From G963664585 sp963664585 (lineage in GTDB: Bacteria; Bacillota; Clostridia; Oscillospirales; Ruminococcaceae): 64,000 nucleotides of DNA. Within the stretch, counting starts at the first letter, position 1; each line of letters opens with the position of its first letter. Below the pieces are notes generated by a model. That model was not told the DNA's origin. It ran no database searches and saw only the letters and a program-made list of their open reading frames with translations. The translations under genes were made by a program, and so were the position numbers. Below are positions 18,295-26,840 of this stretch, piece after piece. Where the stretch lies: positions 1-64,000 of the forward strand of contig CAXXEO010000019.1 of the NCBI GenBank assembly GCA_963664585.2, given 5' to 3'.

Positions 18295-18436
18295 GATCGT
18301 TACTCCTCAATACTTTTTGTTAATTAAACAATGGACATGTATACTTACTATAGGAAAAAACATTGGACATATGCAAACAGTCGGTGAAATTCTGCCTTTA
18401 AACACATACAAGTAGCCCTTTTGTAGTCTAATCGCC

Positions 18437-19442
18437 TTATAAAAAGATATACCAAAAGTCATTAAACGTATAGCCGATGATCAAAATACCGACGGTCACA
18501 ATTCCTACGAAAATCACCAGTAGCTTTGTTTTCACTACTTTTTTAAGCATGATGATTGAAGGGAGAGAAAGCGCTGTCACAGCCATCATAAAAGAAAGCA
18601 CGGTGCCGATTCCCACGCCCTTTGCCACCAGAGCCTCAGTAATGGGGAGTGTCCCAAATATATCGGCGTACATTGGTATGCCGACAAATGTGGCAATTAG
18701 TACGGAATACCATTTATCCTGCCCCAGTACGGCGGAAATAAGCTCCTCTGGTATCCAGTTATGTATCGCTGCGCCGATTCCGACACCAATCAAAACGTAG
18801 AGCCATACTTTTTTAATTATGTTAATCGCTTGTTCCCAGGCGAAATCAATGCGTTCTTTTCTTGTCAGATCCGATTGTTCCATCTGGGCCATTTTACTAT
18901 TAAAGACAAAGGGCTCAACATATTTCTCAAGCTTGCATTTACTGATCACCGTTCCACCGACCACGGCGAGTATAATACCCACTACGACATAAGCAATCGC
19001 GATTTTCCAGTTGAAAATACTGGCTAGCAGAATGACAGAAGCCAAGTCCACCAGTGGAGATGATATGAGAAACGAAAAGGTAACGCCTAACGGAAGCCCC
19101 GCATTGGTAAAGCCAATGAACAGTGGAATTGATGAGCAAGAGCAAAATGGCGTCACAGTGCCGAGCAGCGCGCCCAAAATGTTGGCTGGGATTCCAGTAA
19201 GTCCACCGAGAATTTTCTTTGTGCGCTCAGGTGGGAAGAAGCTTTGAATATAAGAAATTATAAAAATCAGAACAGACAACAGCATGAAGATTTTAATTGA
19301 ATCATAAATAAAAAAGTGTATACTGCCCCCCCAGCCGTTCATTTACATCCAAGCCGAATACATTTTGAACAAGAAACTTGATTAAGCTGGAAAGCCACTG
19401 CATTTTAAGTAATTGATTGTTGAGCCATTCGAATATGAACAT
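18437..19442 (-). CDS. full-length YraQ/ArsP-type permease, frameshifted near the N terminus
   Basis: The natural start is ATG 19442, with GGGGGAG upstream, encoding MFIFEWLNNQLLKMQWL and LVQNVFGLDVNERLGG. At 19326-19332 a run of seven G (coding strand) shifts the frame; six G would join directly to GSIHFFIYDSIKIF. Reconstructed length is 334 residues with eight or more membrane segments and the TPFCSCSSIPLF motif of this permease family. The alternative ATG at 19342 lacks an RBS. Metalloid or thiol-conjugate export is described for some relatives; here the substrate is unknown. Sequence error, slippage or real mutation are all possible. Confidence 0.8.
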
Positions 19443-19466
19443 GTAAATCTCCCCCTTAATGTTTTT

Positions 19467-19475
19467 ACCGCGGTT
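19467..19475. promoter_or_regulatory. ACCGCGGTT half of putative shared operator
   Basis: ACCGCGGTT, 25 bp upstream of the reconstructed permease start at 19442. It is identical to the core of the 16-bp palindrome at 10899-10914 upstream of the other permease locus. A short motif, so chance is possible. Confidence 0.35.
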
Positions 19476-19699
19476 CTGCTTTTATAAGTGTTAATTATGG
19501 TGTCAAATGGATTTTCAAAGATATATGATTCAAAAAGACAAAATCAGATTTACTATTATTACTATGCTAAGAGCAAAGAATTTCTTTAGAAAAACTAATC
19601 ACAAGCTTTCTGGAATATTGAAATAAATATATCTCATAGAAAATCATCTATATATAGTATATTCATGATATAGAAAATTATCAATGTATTTTCAAAAAT

Positions 19700-19782
19700 T
19701 ATAGTTGATTTCTTCCCCCGCCTTCGTCGGGGGAAGAATATAACGTTTTATATATAGCCAGTTTTTAAGTTCATTGGCTATA
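19700..19782 (+). repeat. MITE-like repeat, copy with shortened left arm
   Basis: TATAGTTGAT runs directly into TTCTTCCCCCGCC, missing about 22 bp of the left arm. The right arm (TATATAGCCAGTTTTTAAGTT ... GGCTATA) is complete. The GC loop is CTTCG in place of CGAAG. Confidence 0.85.
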
Positions 19783-19810
19783 ATTAATTTTTGGACTTCT
19801 GTTAGTCTAA

Positions 19811-19848
19811 CAAAAAGTTCAGGCAGGCTTTTATAAAAAGCCTGCCTG
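19811..19848 (-). terminator. intrinsic terminator after degV
   Basis: On the minus strand, CAGGCAGGCTTTT pairs with AAAAGCCTGCCTG and is followed by AACTTTTTG, 18 bp after the degV stop. Confidence 0.8.
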
Positions 19849-19865
19849 TGTATTTGACATCATGC

Positions 19866-20713
19866 TTACTGATTTGTTTTTTCGAAAAACGCAATGGCCA
19901 CTGCTCCCGGTCCCGCATGTGTTCCTACCACACTTCCGATGGTATATGATTCATAATCGGATAGTTTGTGCGTTTTTTCAAAAAGGACAATGAAATCACT
20001 GAGTGCTTTTTCATCACAGGAGTGGGCAAAGTGAATTGTTTTCGAATAGTCTGGTGCACATTGAGAATCAATCATTTCTATTAATTTAGCCATGGCGGTA
20101 TTTAAACCTCTTGCTTTTGCGAGATTTATGACCTTGCCATCCGAAAGGCAAATTAAGGGCTTAAAATGAAGTGCCCCGCCAATGGCGCCGGATACCGCGC
20201 TTAATCTTCCACCTTTTACAAGGTATTTTAAAGTATCAATGACGGCAAAGACCCTTACCGCTTTTGCAGATGATTGAGACCGCTTTCAAATATTGCCTGT
20301 GCCGATAAGCCGTTTCCTTTTAATCTGATTGCCTCTTTCACCAGTAGAGAAAGACCGATCGTCGTCGATGTTGAATCCACCAGATAAATATTCTCTCTGT
20401 CCACAGCTTCTTTCGCCATGGCTGCCGATTGAAAGGTGCCGCTTAATTTTGGTGAGAGAAAGATCCCAACAATTTCGTCATGAGGGTATTTATTGAAAGA
20501 CTCAATAAACTGTTCTGGATTTACCAGAGTCGTGGTCGGCAAAACATCAGATGATCCCAGCCGTTTGTAAAATTGTTCATTGGAAATCGTAAATTTGTCA
20601 ATGTATTCATCGCTTCCAAAATTCACTTTCAGGGGGACAATTTCTATATCGAGTTTTTGTGCATCTTCAAGAGAGAAATCAGAGGTGCTGTCAGTTATTA
20701 TTTTGATCGCCAT
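19866..20713 (-). pseudogene. DegV family fatty-acid-binding protein, frameshifted
   Basis: Start ATG 20713 with AAGGAGATATAGA upstream. The first frame gives MAIKIITDSTSDFSLEDA, DVLPTTTLVNPEQF and SGTFQSA, the DegV N-terminal lipid-binding domain. At 20262-20265 (four A on the coding strand) one base is missing. A fifth A would continue LQKAVRVFAVIDTLKYLVKG, through SAVSGAIGGALHFKPLI, to the C-terminal part with GTHAGPGAVAIAFF. Reconstructed length is 282 residues, usual for DegV. In the Firmicutes such proteins bind acyl chains for fatty-acid uptake. May be a sequence error and not a true pseudogene. Confidence 0.85.
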
Positions 20714-20985
20714 TCTATATCTCCTTCTATGCTCGTACTCTTGTTTAGAACTTACCGGATTGATTTTTAAAACAACAGGCAGGCTGTATATTTTTCTGAG
20801 AGGTTTGCCAATATTCCTGATTATGATATGATGACTATAAAGATGAATTTTCATAAATTCTTTGAGCTGTTCTGAAGTGATGAGCACGTTAATTCAGTTT
20901 TTCTTTTTCCCGTCTATGGAGGGGAGGATATCTATGAAACTTTCCTGATTCGTCGGTTATCATTCTGTTTATAGAGCCAACAAAC

Positions 20986-21014
20986 TTTTATAATCAAAAT
21001 ATTTGATTATAAAA
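20986..21014. promoter_or_regulatory. perfect AT-rich 29-bp palindrome
   Basis: TTTTATAATCAAA, then ATA, then its exact complement TTTGATTATAAAA. It lies in the 475-bp spacer between degV (leftward) and a small frame and flavoprotein gene (rightward). Candidate operator; regulator unknown. Confidence 0.5.
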
Positions 21015-21119
21015 ATAAAATAATAGTTTACGTATCATTTGTCAAGCATAATTTCTGAAGGATATGATCATACAAAGAAAGACTAAATTCACCAATAGCA
21101 AAGTAAAAGAGGGAGTATT

Positions 21120-21272
21120 ATGGTAAATATAACGCCTTGGGAAAAGAATGATCGAGTTGTCATTATATTTGCCCTAAATTGGAATTCTAATCCATTCCAG
21201 TTTTCTGATTTATTGTTGGTTGTCGGCGTGTTACAAAACAACCGCGTCTTTGATAACTCCACCAGACATTAA
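21120..21272 (+). CDS. possible 50-residue small protein
   Basis: ATG at 21120 after GAGGGAGTATT, 50 codons to TAA: MVNITPWEKNDRVVIIFALN ... VFDNSTRH. No recognised family, no signal or membrane helix of full length. The good RBS is the only support. It sits 93 bp before the thioredoxin-reductase-like gene. A translated leader or chance frame is equally possible. Confidence 0.3.
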   Translation: MVNITPWEKNDRVVIIFALNWNSNPFQFSDLLLVVGVLQNNRVFDNSTRH

Positions 21273-21364
21273 TGGCATGATAATTGAATTTATCGTGTGA
21301 TATAATCACAGAGTATAATTTGATAAACGGGTAAAATAAAAACAGAAAAGCTAGGGGGAGAAAT

Positions 21365-22225
21365 ATGGCAAACGTAATCGTTATAGGAAATGGACCGGCC
21401 GGGATCTCGGCAGCTCTTTATACTGTCCGCGCAGGGCTTAAAACCACAGTCATCGGCAAGGATAATGGCTCGTTAGCAAGAGCTGACAAAATTGAGAACT
21501 ATTATGGATTCGCAAGTCCGGTTTCAGGCATAAAGCTGATTGCCGATGGAATAGAGCAAGCAAAGCGACTTGGAATAACGGTTTTATCCGATGAGGTTGT
21601 TAATATTGAGTATGATGGTAAATTCATTGTAAAAACCCAAAACAGTGAACATGAAGCCGATAGCGTTATTCTTGCAACAGGCTCGTCGCGTGCAACTCCA
21701 AAAATAGAAGGTTTACGGGAATTCGAGGGACATGGCGTCAGCTATTGCGCCGTATGTGATGCCTTTTTCTATAGAGGCAAGGATGTGGCAGTTCTCGGCG
21801 ATGGAGTATATGCCATACATGAAGCTATGGAGCTATTGCCAGTGGTGCGCTCTGTTGTTTTACTCACAAATGGAACCACACCGACAGCGAAGATTCCTGA
21901 CGGCTTAACGGTCAATCAAAAAGAAATAAAAGCTTTCAGTGGAGACGATGTGCTGGGTAAAGTGAATTTTAAGGATGATACCACCATAGACATTTCGGGG
22001 GTTTTCGTTGCGGTTGGCGTAGCAGGCAGCATTGATCTTGCCAGAAAGCTTGGCGCCGAAATCGATGGAACAAAAATTGTCGTTGATGAAAATATGGGGA
22101 CGAATATCCCCGGGCTTTATGCTGCGGGGGACTGCACGGGCGGCCTTTTGCAGATTGCCAAGGCAGTGTCCGACGGGGCCAAAGCGGGGACTGCGGTGAT
22201 CAAGTATGTGAGAAACAACCACTAA
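21365..22225 (+). CDS. thioredoxin-reductase-like FAD/NAD(P) oxidoreductase
   Basis: 286 residues. FAD-binding motif GNGPAGISAAL (~8-18), redox-active CAVCDAFF (Cys ~127 and ~130), a weak second dinucleotide motif (AVLGDGVYAIHEAM), and the C-terminal FAD loop GLYAAGDCTGGLLQIAKA. It is shorter than typical thioredoxin reductase (~310). GVYAIHEAM replaces the usual GxSAxEEA of the NADPH site, so the electron donor could differ. ATG with AGGGGGAG upstream. It may serve the mini-thioredoxin at 18055 (inference). Confidence 0.85.
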   Translation: MANVIVIGNGPAGISAALYTVRAGLKTTVIGKDNGSLARADKIENYYGFASPVSGIKLIADGIEQAKRLGITVLSDEVVNIEYDGKFIVKTQNSEHEADSVILATGSSRATPKIEGLREFEGHGVSYCAVCDAFFYRGKDVAVLGDGVYAIHEAMELLPVVRSVVLLTNGTTPTAKIPDGLTVNQKEIKAFSGDDVLGKVNFKDDTTIDISGVFVAVGVAGSIDLARKLGAEIDGTKIVVDENMGTNIPGLYAAGDCTGGLLQIAKAVSDGAKAGTAVIKYVRNNH

Positions 22226-22330
22226 GATCAATTTGCTTATACACATCTCAAATTAAACAGCATTCATTCTGCTTCTGTTTCTGTTGCCTATGGCATCGTA
22301 AACGGAAGCAGTTTAGTATTTTCATATATG

Positions 22331-22429
22331 TATAGCCAATTAGCTTAAAAACTGGCTATATATAAAACGTCATTTTCTTCCCCCGCCTTCGGCGGGGGAA
22401 GAAATCACAAGCTTGTTTTCAAGTTAATC
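22331..22429 (-). repeat. 106-bp MITE-like repeat, copy 2 (inverted, interrupted by IS)
   Basis: Inverted copy starting TATAGCCAATTAGCTTAAAA with core TTCCCCCGCCTTCGGCGGGGG. Its end, AATCAACTATAG, is displaced to 23484-23495 by the second IS30-like element. AATC at 22426-22429 and 23484-23487 is the target duplication. Confidence 0.88.
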
Positions 22430-23483
22430 GCTACATTGTCAAGCCAAATGCGACAGTTCGAGTAGAAAGAGCTGGGAAGGTGTATTCCAATTAAGACATT
22501 TTCGGGGTCTGTTGTTTATAAGCAGAAGAGAAGAAGACAGGTTTTGATGTGAAACAGTGGACAGAACAGTACCTTTCGGAAAGAACTCTCTGAGCAAACC
22601 GTTACCGTACTCATTGCTTCCTCTCTGATGCGGACAATATGGATCAGCGAAATAAAGAGTTAAGCCTAGATCTTTCTGGATTACATCATAACAGGCAAAT
22701 TCACCGCCACGATCTGTTGTTGCTGTTTTGAATGTGCCTTGTGGCAATAAAGTGTGCAGGTGCTTGATTGCAGCTTCCATGGAAGCTGCCGTTCGATCAG
22801 GAATGGGAACGGCTGTATAGAACCTTGTTTTTCGTTCCACAAAGGTGGCCAAGCAACTACTGGAACCCCTAGAGGAAACCACCGTATCAAGTTCCCAATG
22901 CCCAAATGTTTCTCTGGTATATACCTCTTTCGGTCTCTTGCGGATAGAAGTACCACGAGCATAATGCGCAAGATTTTTACAGCTTCTCTTTTTTCCATTA
23001 CGGCGCAGCACATCTGCGGTGAGTCCGTTCAGTCGTCCGGCATAAAGCCAGTTGTATATTGTTTTAAAGCTCAGTTGGCTTGAAGTAACGGTATGTGATA
23101 TTTGTTCTGGCGACCAGGTCTCTTTCAGCTTTTCTGCCACAACTGCGCACAACTCCTCGTTCCATTTCCCTTGAGGTTTGCTGTTGTGCCGTTTCTTCTG
23201 GTAATCCAGTTGTGCTTCTTCTGCGTTATACGCTAGGGCACCGTAAAAAACGTTTCAATTCTCTAGCGATACTGCTGTGGTGACATCCCAGACGTGATGC
23301 GATTTTCCGGGTCGTATATCCGATTTGACGGAGTTCCTCTATCTTTCCTCGTTCGAATGTTGTAAAATGGTGGTGGCTCATGGCTGCCTCCTTGTGTGAA
23401 TGTTGTTGTTGCAAACTCTATTCTACACGTTTTGGCCGCCTTGGGCTATCTTTTTTCTGTCGCATTTCATTTTACAATGTAGC
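22430..23483 (-). mobile_element. IS30-like insertion sequence, copy 2
   Basis: A 1054-bp element, nearly identical to copy 1 and in opposite orientation, bounded by GCTACATTGT ... ACAATGTAGC and a 4-bp AATC direct repeat. It is one base longer than copy 1 because of an extra T in the transposase gene. It again lies 7 bp from the end of a MITE-like repeat. Confidence 0.9.
22439..23381 (-). pseudogene. IS30 family transposase, frameshifted copy
   Basis: Start ATG 23381 (AAGGAGG upstream). Identical in outline to the intact copy at 12640, but after ELKRF the coding strand has six T (about 23246-23251) in place of five. This gives RFLRCPSV and a stop; the downstream frame resumes with the rest of the DDE domain. 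A few substitutions also separate the copies (for example VVSSRGSSS against VVFSRGSSG). Probably inactive unless the extra T is a sequence error. Confidence 0.88.
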
Positions 23484-23646
23484 AATCAACTATAGCTGGT
23501 TTAACGAAAAACAAAACCATTATAGAATCAACACTCGTGTGGTGGCTACAGTTTTACAAACTTTCTTTCACTTTTCATGCGAAACTCTGTTTTTTTGCTG
23601 TTTCAATATGCTATAGTGTTGATATCAGCATACTGGGGGCGATTTG

Positions 23647-24321
23647 ATGATATCGGACACTGATAAAAATTTTTTGTGTAAAACTCTTACTTTTTGGGAT
23701 AATTTAACGGGTATGCAGCAGGATTTGATACTTGATCATGTTGTCCCAGTCGCATATTCAAAAGGAAGCATGATACACAGCGGCGAAAAGGACTGTATAG
23801 GCGTGCTTCTTATTAAAAGCGGTGAATTGAGAATCTATATGCTATCCGAGGATGGAAAAGAAATTACGTTGTATCGTCTTTCGGACGGTGATGTTTGTAT
23901 TCTTTCAGCCTCGTGCATACTACAGAATATCACCTTTGACGTGCATATCGACGCAGTGACTAACAGTGAGATTTTACTAATTAACGCAGCTTTATATCAG
24001 CAGTTATGCATGCAGAATATTTACGCCGAAAATTTCACCTATAAACTTGTGGTGGATGGGTTTTCTCATGTTATGTGGGCTATGGAACAGATCCTTTTTA
24101 TGAGCTTCGATAAACGCCTCGCGGTTTTTTTATCCGATGAGATATCAAAAAATCAGTCAGATATGATCTTTCTTACCCACGAGCAGATCGCCAAATATAT
24201 GGGCAGCGCAAGAGAAGTCGTTTCGCGCATGCTAAAATACTTTGCAAATGAGAAAATTGTTGAATTATCAAGAGGCGGGGTTAGGATCATCGATAAGAAA
24301 AAATTGAAGAGTCTGATTTAG
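23647..24321 (+). CDS. Crp/Fnr family transcriptional regulator
   Basis: 224 residues from ATG 23647 (GGGGGCG upstream; a TTG just before it is also in frame). The N-terminal sensor roll includes SGELRIYMLSEDGKEITLYR and LSDGDVCILSASCIL, and the C-terminal HTH is THEQIAKYMGSAREVVSRML. The sensor resembles redox-type Crp/Fnr proteins of anaerobes. There is no classical Fnr N-terminal Cys cluster, but Cys occur in DVCILSASC. Its target is not evident; it lies just past the second IS copy. Confidence 0.88.
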   Translation: MISDTDKNFLCKTLTFWDNLTGMQQDLILDHVVPVAYSKGSMIHSGEKDCIGVLLIKSGELRIYMLSEDGKEITLYRLSDGDVCILSASCILQNITFDVHIDAVTNSEILLINAALYQQLCMQNIYAENFTYKLVVDGFSHVMWAMEQILFMSFDKRLAVFLSDEISKNQSDMIFLTHEQIAKYMGSAREVVSRMLKYFANEKIVELSRGGVRIIDKKKLKSLI

Positions 24322-24382
24322 CGTTAGAAAACATGATGATTTTTCTTTTGGTACAGCAAAAGCACGAATGATACATATTTTA

Positions 24383-24415
24383 GGGCAGCCGCTGTAAGCA
24401 CGGTTGCCCTTTTTG
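24383..24415 (+). terminator. intrinsic terminator after second Crp/Fnr gene
   Basis: GGGCAGCCG, loop CTGTAAGCA, CGGTTGCCC, then TTTTT. Confidence 0.8.
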
Positions 24416-24475
24416 GCAGTTGAAAAGTAAGTTGGATTATAAACAGATTGAATTTGAAACATCCAGAAAATCACG

Positions 24476-24581
24476 TATAGTTGATTAACTTAAAAACAAG
24501 CTTGTGATTTCTACCCCTGCCTAAGGCGGGGGAAGAAAATGACGTTTTATATATAGCCAGTTTTCAAGTTAATTTGCTATA
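24476..24581 (+). repeat. 106-bp MITE-like repeat, copy
   Basis: Complete copy from TATAGTTGATTAACTT to TTAATTTGCTATA with a GC core carrying two mismatches (CCCCTGCCTAAGGCGGGG). Confidence 0.85.
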
Positions 24582-24642
24582 AAACACGCGAGAAACCTCT
24601 TGCGTACACCACAAAAGATGAGGCCGAAAATGCTTTTTTTAA

Positions 24643-24671
24643 TTGTATTCGGAAGTTATGGGAGCTATACT
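24643..24671 (+). promoter_or_regulatory. sigma-A-type promoter for the PLP enzyme gene
   Basis: TTGTAT at 24643-24648, 17-bp spacer, TATACT at 24666-24671, 36 bp before the ATG of the downstream gene. Confidence 0.6.
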
Positions 24672-24707
24672 ATTAAGTAATGAATATTCTAAAGGAGGTC
24701 GTCTGGG

Positions 24708-25751
24708 ATGAAGCTGGAGCAGGCTAAAAAGGTGAATTTAGGGATTTTTCCAACGCCGCTGCAATGGATGGAAAATCTGACCAAGGAAATAGGTTTTGGT
24801 GATTTATATGTCAAAAGAGACGACTTGACTGACGTAGGTCTTTCCGGCAACAAAATCAGAAAGCTGGAGTATTTGATTTATGATGCCAAGGAAAAGGGAT
24901 GCAATACGCTTCTGACATTCGGAGGGCCACAGACTAACCATGGAAGATTAACTGTGGCAGCAGCGGCAAAATGCGGGATGAAATCCATTCTCATTTTGAA
25001 TGGCAAAAGGCCTGATTATTGTAGTGGCAATTTGGTGTTGGATGAATTAATGGGTGCGGACATCTATTTTTGCAGCGAAAATTATACAAATGAAGAAGTA
25101 GACCGGCTGGTTGCTACTGTCATTGCCAAATATGAAGCGCAGGGAGATAAGGTTTATTCTATCCCTGTTGGTGGCAGTAATGAAGTCGGTGCTGTCGGAT
25201 ATATTCAGATGGTTCCAGAGATGCTAAAACAAATGGAGGAACAAAATATTTCGTCTAAGCATCTTGTGTGCGGGGCAGGCTCGCTTGGGACCTTTGGCGG
25301 GCTGTGGTTGGGCGCAAAATATTACAAGGCTCCTTTTGAAGTGATAGGCGTATGTATCAGTCCAACCGCACGCCCTTTAGAGTATGCTGTCGATTATATC
25401 AACGGCATCAGCGAATACTATGAAATGGGTATTACATGTAGGGCTGAGGATTTGCATATTATATTCGATGAACAGGGACAGCATTATGCGGGACTTGGCT
25501 ACAATATCCCCGATAAAACCACCAGGGATTACATGAGATTGATGGCAAGAAATGAAGCTATCATTCTTGATCCCTGCTATACAGGTAAGGTCTTTCACGG
25601 TTATATCGACATGATCCGTTCGGGCTTCATCCCAAAAGGGGATAGTGCCATCTTCTTACATACGGGTGGATTCCCGGCTATCTGGTCGCAAGAGCATTTG
25701 GATGCGGTGCAAGAGGAATTATGGAGCGAGGATATTGCGCCAAATCTGTAA
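24708..25751 (+). CDS. PLP-dependent D-cysteine desulfhydrase / ACC deaminase family enzyme
   Basis: 347 residues of the tryptophan-synthase-beta-like PLP fold. The cofactor lysine is in LSGNKIRKLEYL, followed by TFGGPQTNHGR, a phosphate-binding GAGSLGTFGGLWLG, and a C-terminal HTGGFPAIW. This pattern fits D-cysteine desulfhydrase or related 1-aminocyclopropane-1-carboxylate deaminase-like enzymes, which release ammonia and, with cysteine, sulphide. The substrate cannot be fixed from sequence. AAAGGAGG upstream; followed at ~100 bp by a flavodoxin-like gene that may share the transcript. Confidence 0.85.
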   Translation: MKLEQAKKVNLGIFPTPLQWMENLTKEIGFGDLYVKRDDLTDVGLSGNKIRKLEYLIYDAKEKGCNTLLTFGGPQTNHGRLTVAAAAKCGMKSILILNGKRPDYCSGNLVLDELMGADIYFCSENYTNEEVDRLVATVIAKYEAQGDKVYSIPVGGSNEVGAVGYIQMVPEMLKQMEEQNISSKHLVCGAGSLGTFGGLWLGAKYYKAPFEVIGVCISPTARPLEYAVDYINGISEYYEMGITCRAEDLHIIFDEQGQHYAGLGYNIPDKTTRDYMRLMARNEAIILDPCYTGKVFHGYIDMIRSGFIPKGDSAIFLHTGGFPAIWSQEHLDAVQEELWSEDIAPNL

Positions 25752-25847
25752 ATCCTTAAACCCAGCATTCGATTGCGGTGAATGGCACTTCAATGTAAAG
25801 GTTGCTAATACTCATGACTATTCGTATATGATGGAGGAGACGTGAAA

Positions 25848-26390
25848 ATGAAAACTACAGCGGTCGTCTATAAATCAGGCTATGGAAGCACAAAAAGGTA
25901 CGCCGAATGGGTGGCTGCTGAATTGGATGCGGATTTATTTGATGTTTCAGCTGTCACACCGGCTAAAATGCTTTCTTATAACACCATTATTTATGGCGGG
26001 GGGCTTTATGCAAGCGGCATTAACGGTATATCATTTCTGACAAAGAATTTTGAAGTATTCCAGAGTAAAAACATCATTGTGTTTACGGTCGGGTTGGCAG
26101 CAACAGAAGATAAAACGATTTTTATCCCCATTATCAATAAGAATTTCACTGCCGAGATGCAAAAGAAAATTTACATATTCCATTTCAGGGGTGGGATCGA
26201 TTATAAAAAACTGGGACTTATTCATAAAACGATGATGTCTATGCTAAAAGCAACGGTTGAACGTAAGCCGGAAGAGAAATTGACTGCCGATGACCGGTTG
26301 ATGCTCAAAACTTTTGGAGATCAAGTGGATTTTTCAGACCGAAGTTCTATAGCACCATTGACTGCGCTGGTCCGGTCTTTCTCCCAATAA
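25848..26390 (+). CDS. flavodoxin-domain protein
   Basis: 180 residues starting MKTTAVVYKSGYGSTKRYAEWV, the phosphate-binding loop of flavodoxin-like and protoporphyrinogen-oxidase-like (HemG-type) FMN proteins. The block YNTIIYGGGLYASGI (~47-61) fits the next FMN contact. Start taken as ATG 25848 after GGAGGAGACGTGAAA; a GTG two codons earlier is also possible. Likely an FMN electron carrier or flavodoxin-type reductase; partner unknown. Confidence 0.8.
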   Translation: MKTTAVVYKSGYGSTKRYAEWVAAELDADLFDVSAVTPAKMLSYNTIIYGGGLYASGINGISFLTKNFEVFQSKNIIVFTVGLAATEDKTIFIPIINKNFTAEMQKKIYIFHFRGGIDYKKLGLIHKTMMSMLKATVERKPEEKLTADDRLMLKTFGDQVDFSDRSSIAPLTALVRSFSQ

Positions 26391-26415
26391 GCATTCTCTC
26401 AATGATCGAAATTAC

Positions 26416-26471
26416 AAAAAGCCTCCTCTTCCTTGATTGCAATAAGGCAACCGTCGAAGAGGGGCTTTTTT
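26416..26471 (+). terminator. intrinsic terminator after flavodoxin-like gene
   Basis: AAAAGCCTCCTCTTC pairs with GAAGAGGGGCTTTT, followed by T's, about 25 bp after the stop. Confidence 0.8.
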
Positions 26472-26540
26472 GTATGGCGTGAGGTTTATTTAATCCGCGA
26501 CCATTCGTCAGGGCAGACTTTTTTAGTATAAAAATTGTGT

Positions 26541-26648
26541 TATAGCTGATTAACTTGAAAACAAGCTTGTGATTTTCCCCCCCGCCGAAGGCGGGGAAAG
26601 AAAATGACGTTTTATATATAGCCAGTTTTTAAGTTAATTGGCTTTATA
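26541..26648 (+). repeat. 106-bp MITE-like repeat, copy
   Basis: From TATAGCTGATTAACTT to TTAATTGGCTTTATA. The GC core is CCCCCGCCGAAGGCGGGG, and the right end has two extra bases. Confidence 0.85.
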
Positions 26649-26679
26649 CTAGTTTCATATGAAATGGCAATAAAGCATA

Positions 26680-26712
26680 TCTATTTTTCCCGCCACAGGC
26701 GGGAAGATTAGA
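26680..26712. repeat. GC-core hairpin
   Basis: TCTATTTTTCCCGCC and GGCGGGAAGATTAGA around ACA, about 130 bp downstream of the leftward HD-domain gene. It may serve as that gene's terminator or be a short member of the hairpin set. Confidence 0.5.
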
Positions 26713-26840
26713 TATAAAATTAGTTGTTTTTAAAAAAGGAAATAGTATTAGCCCCATCCATGGACAGAAAAATTTGAAAATCATTTAACAGTGCCGTTTT
26801 GAAATCTGGAGGCAAACTTTTCAAAGGGAGATTCCTATTC

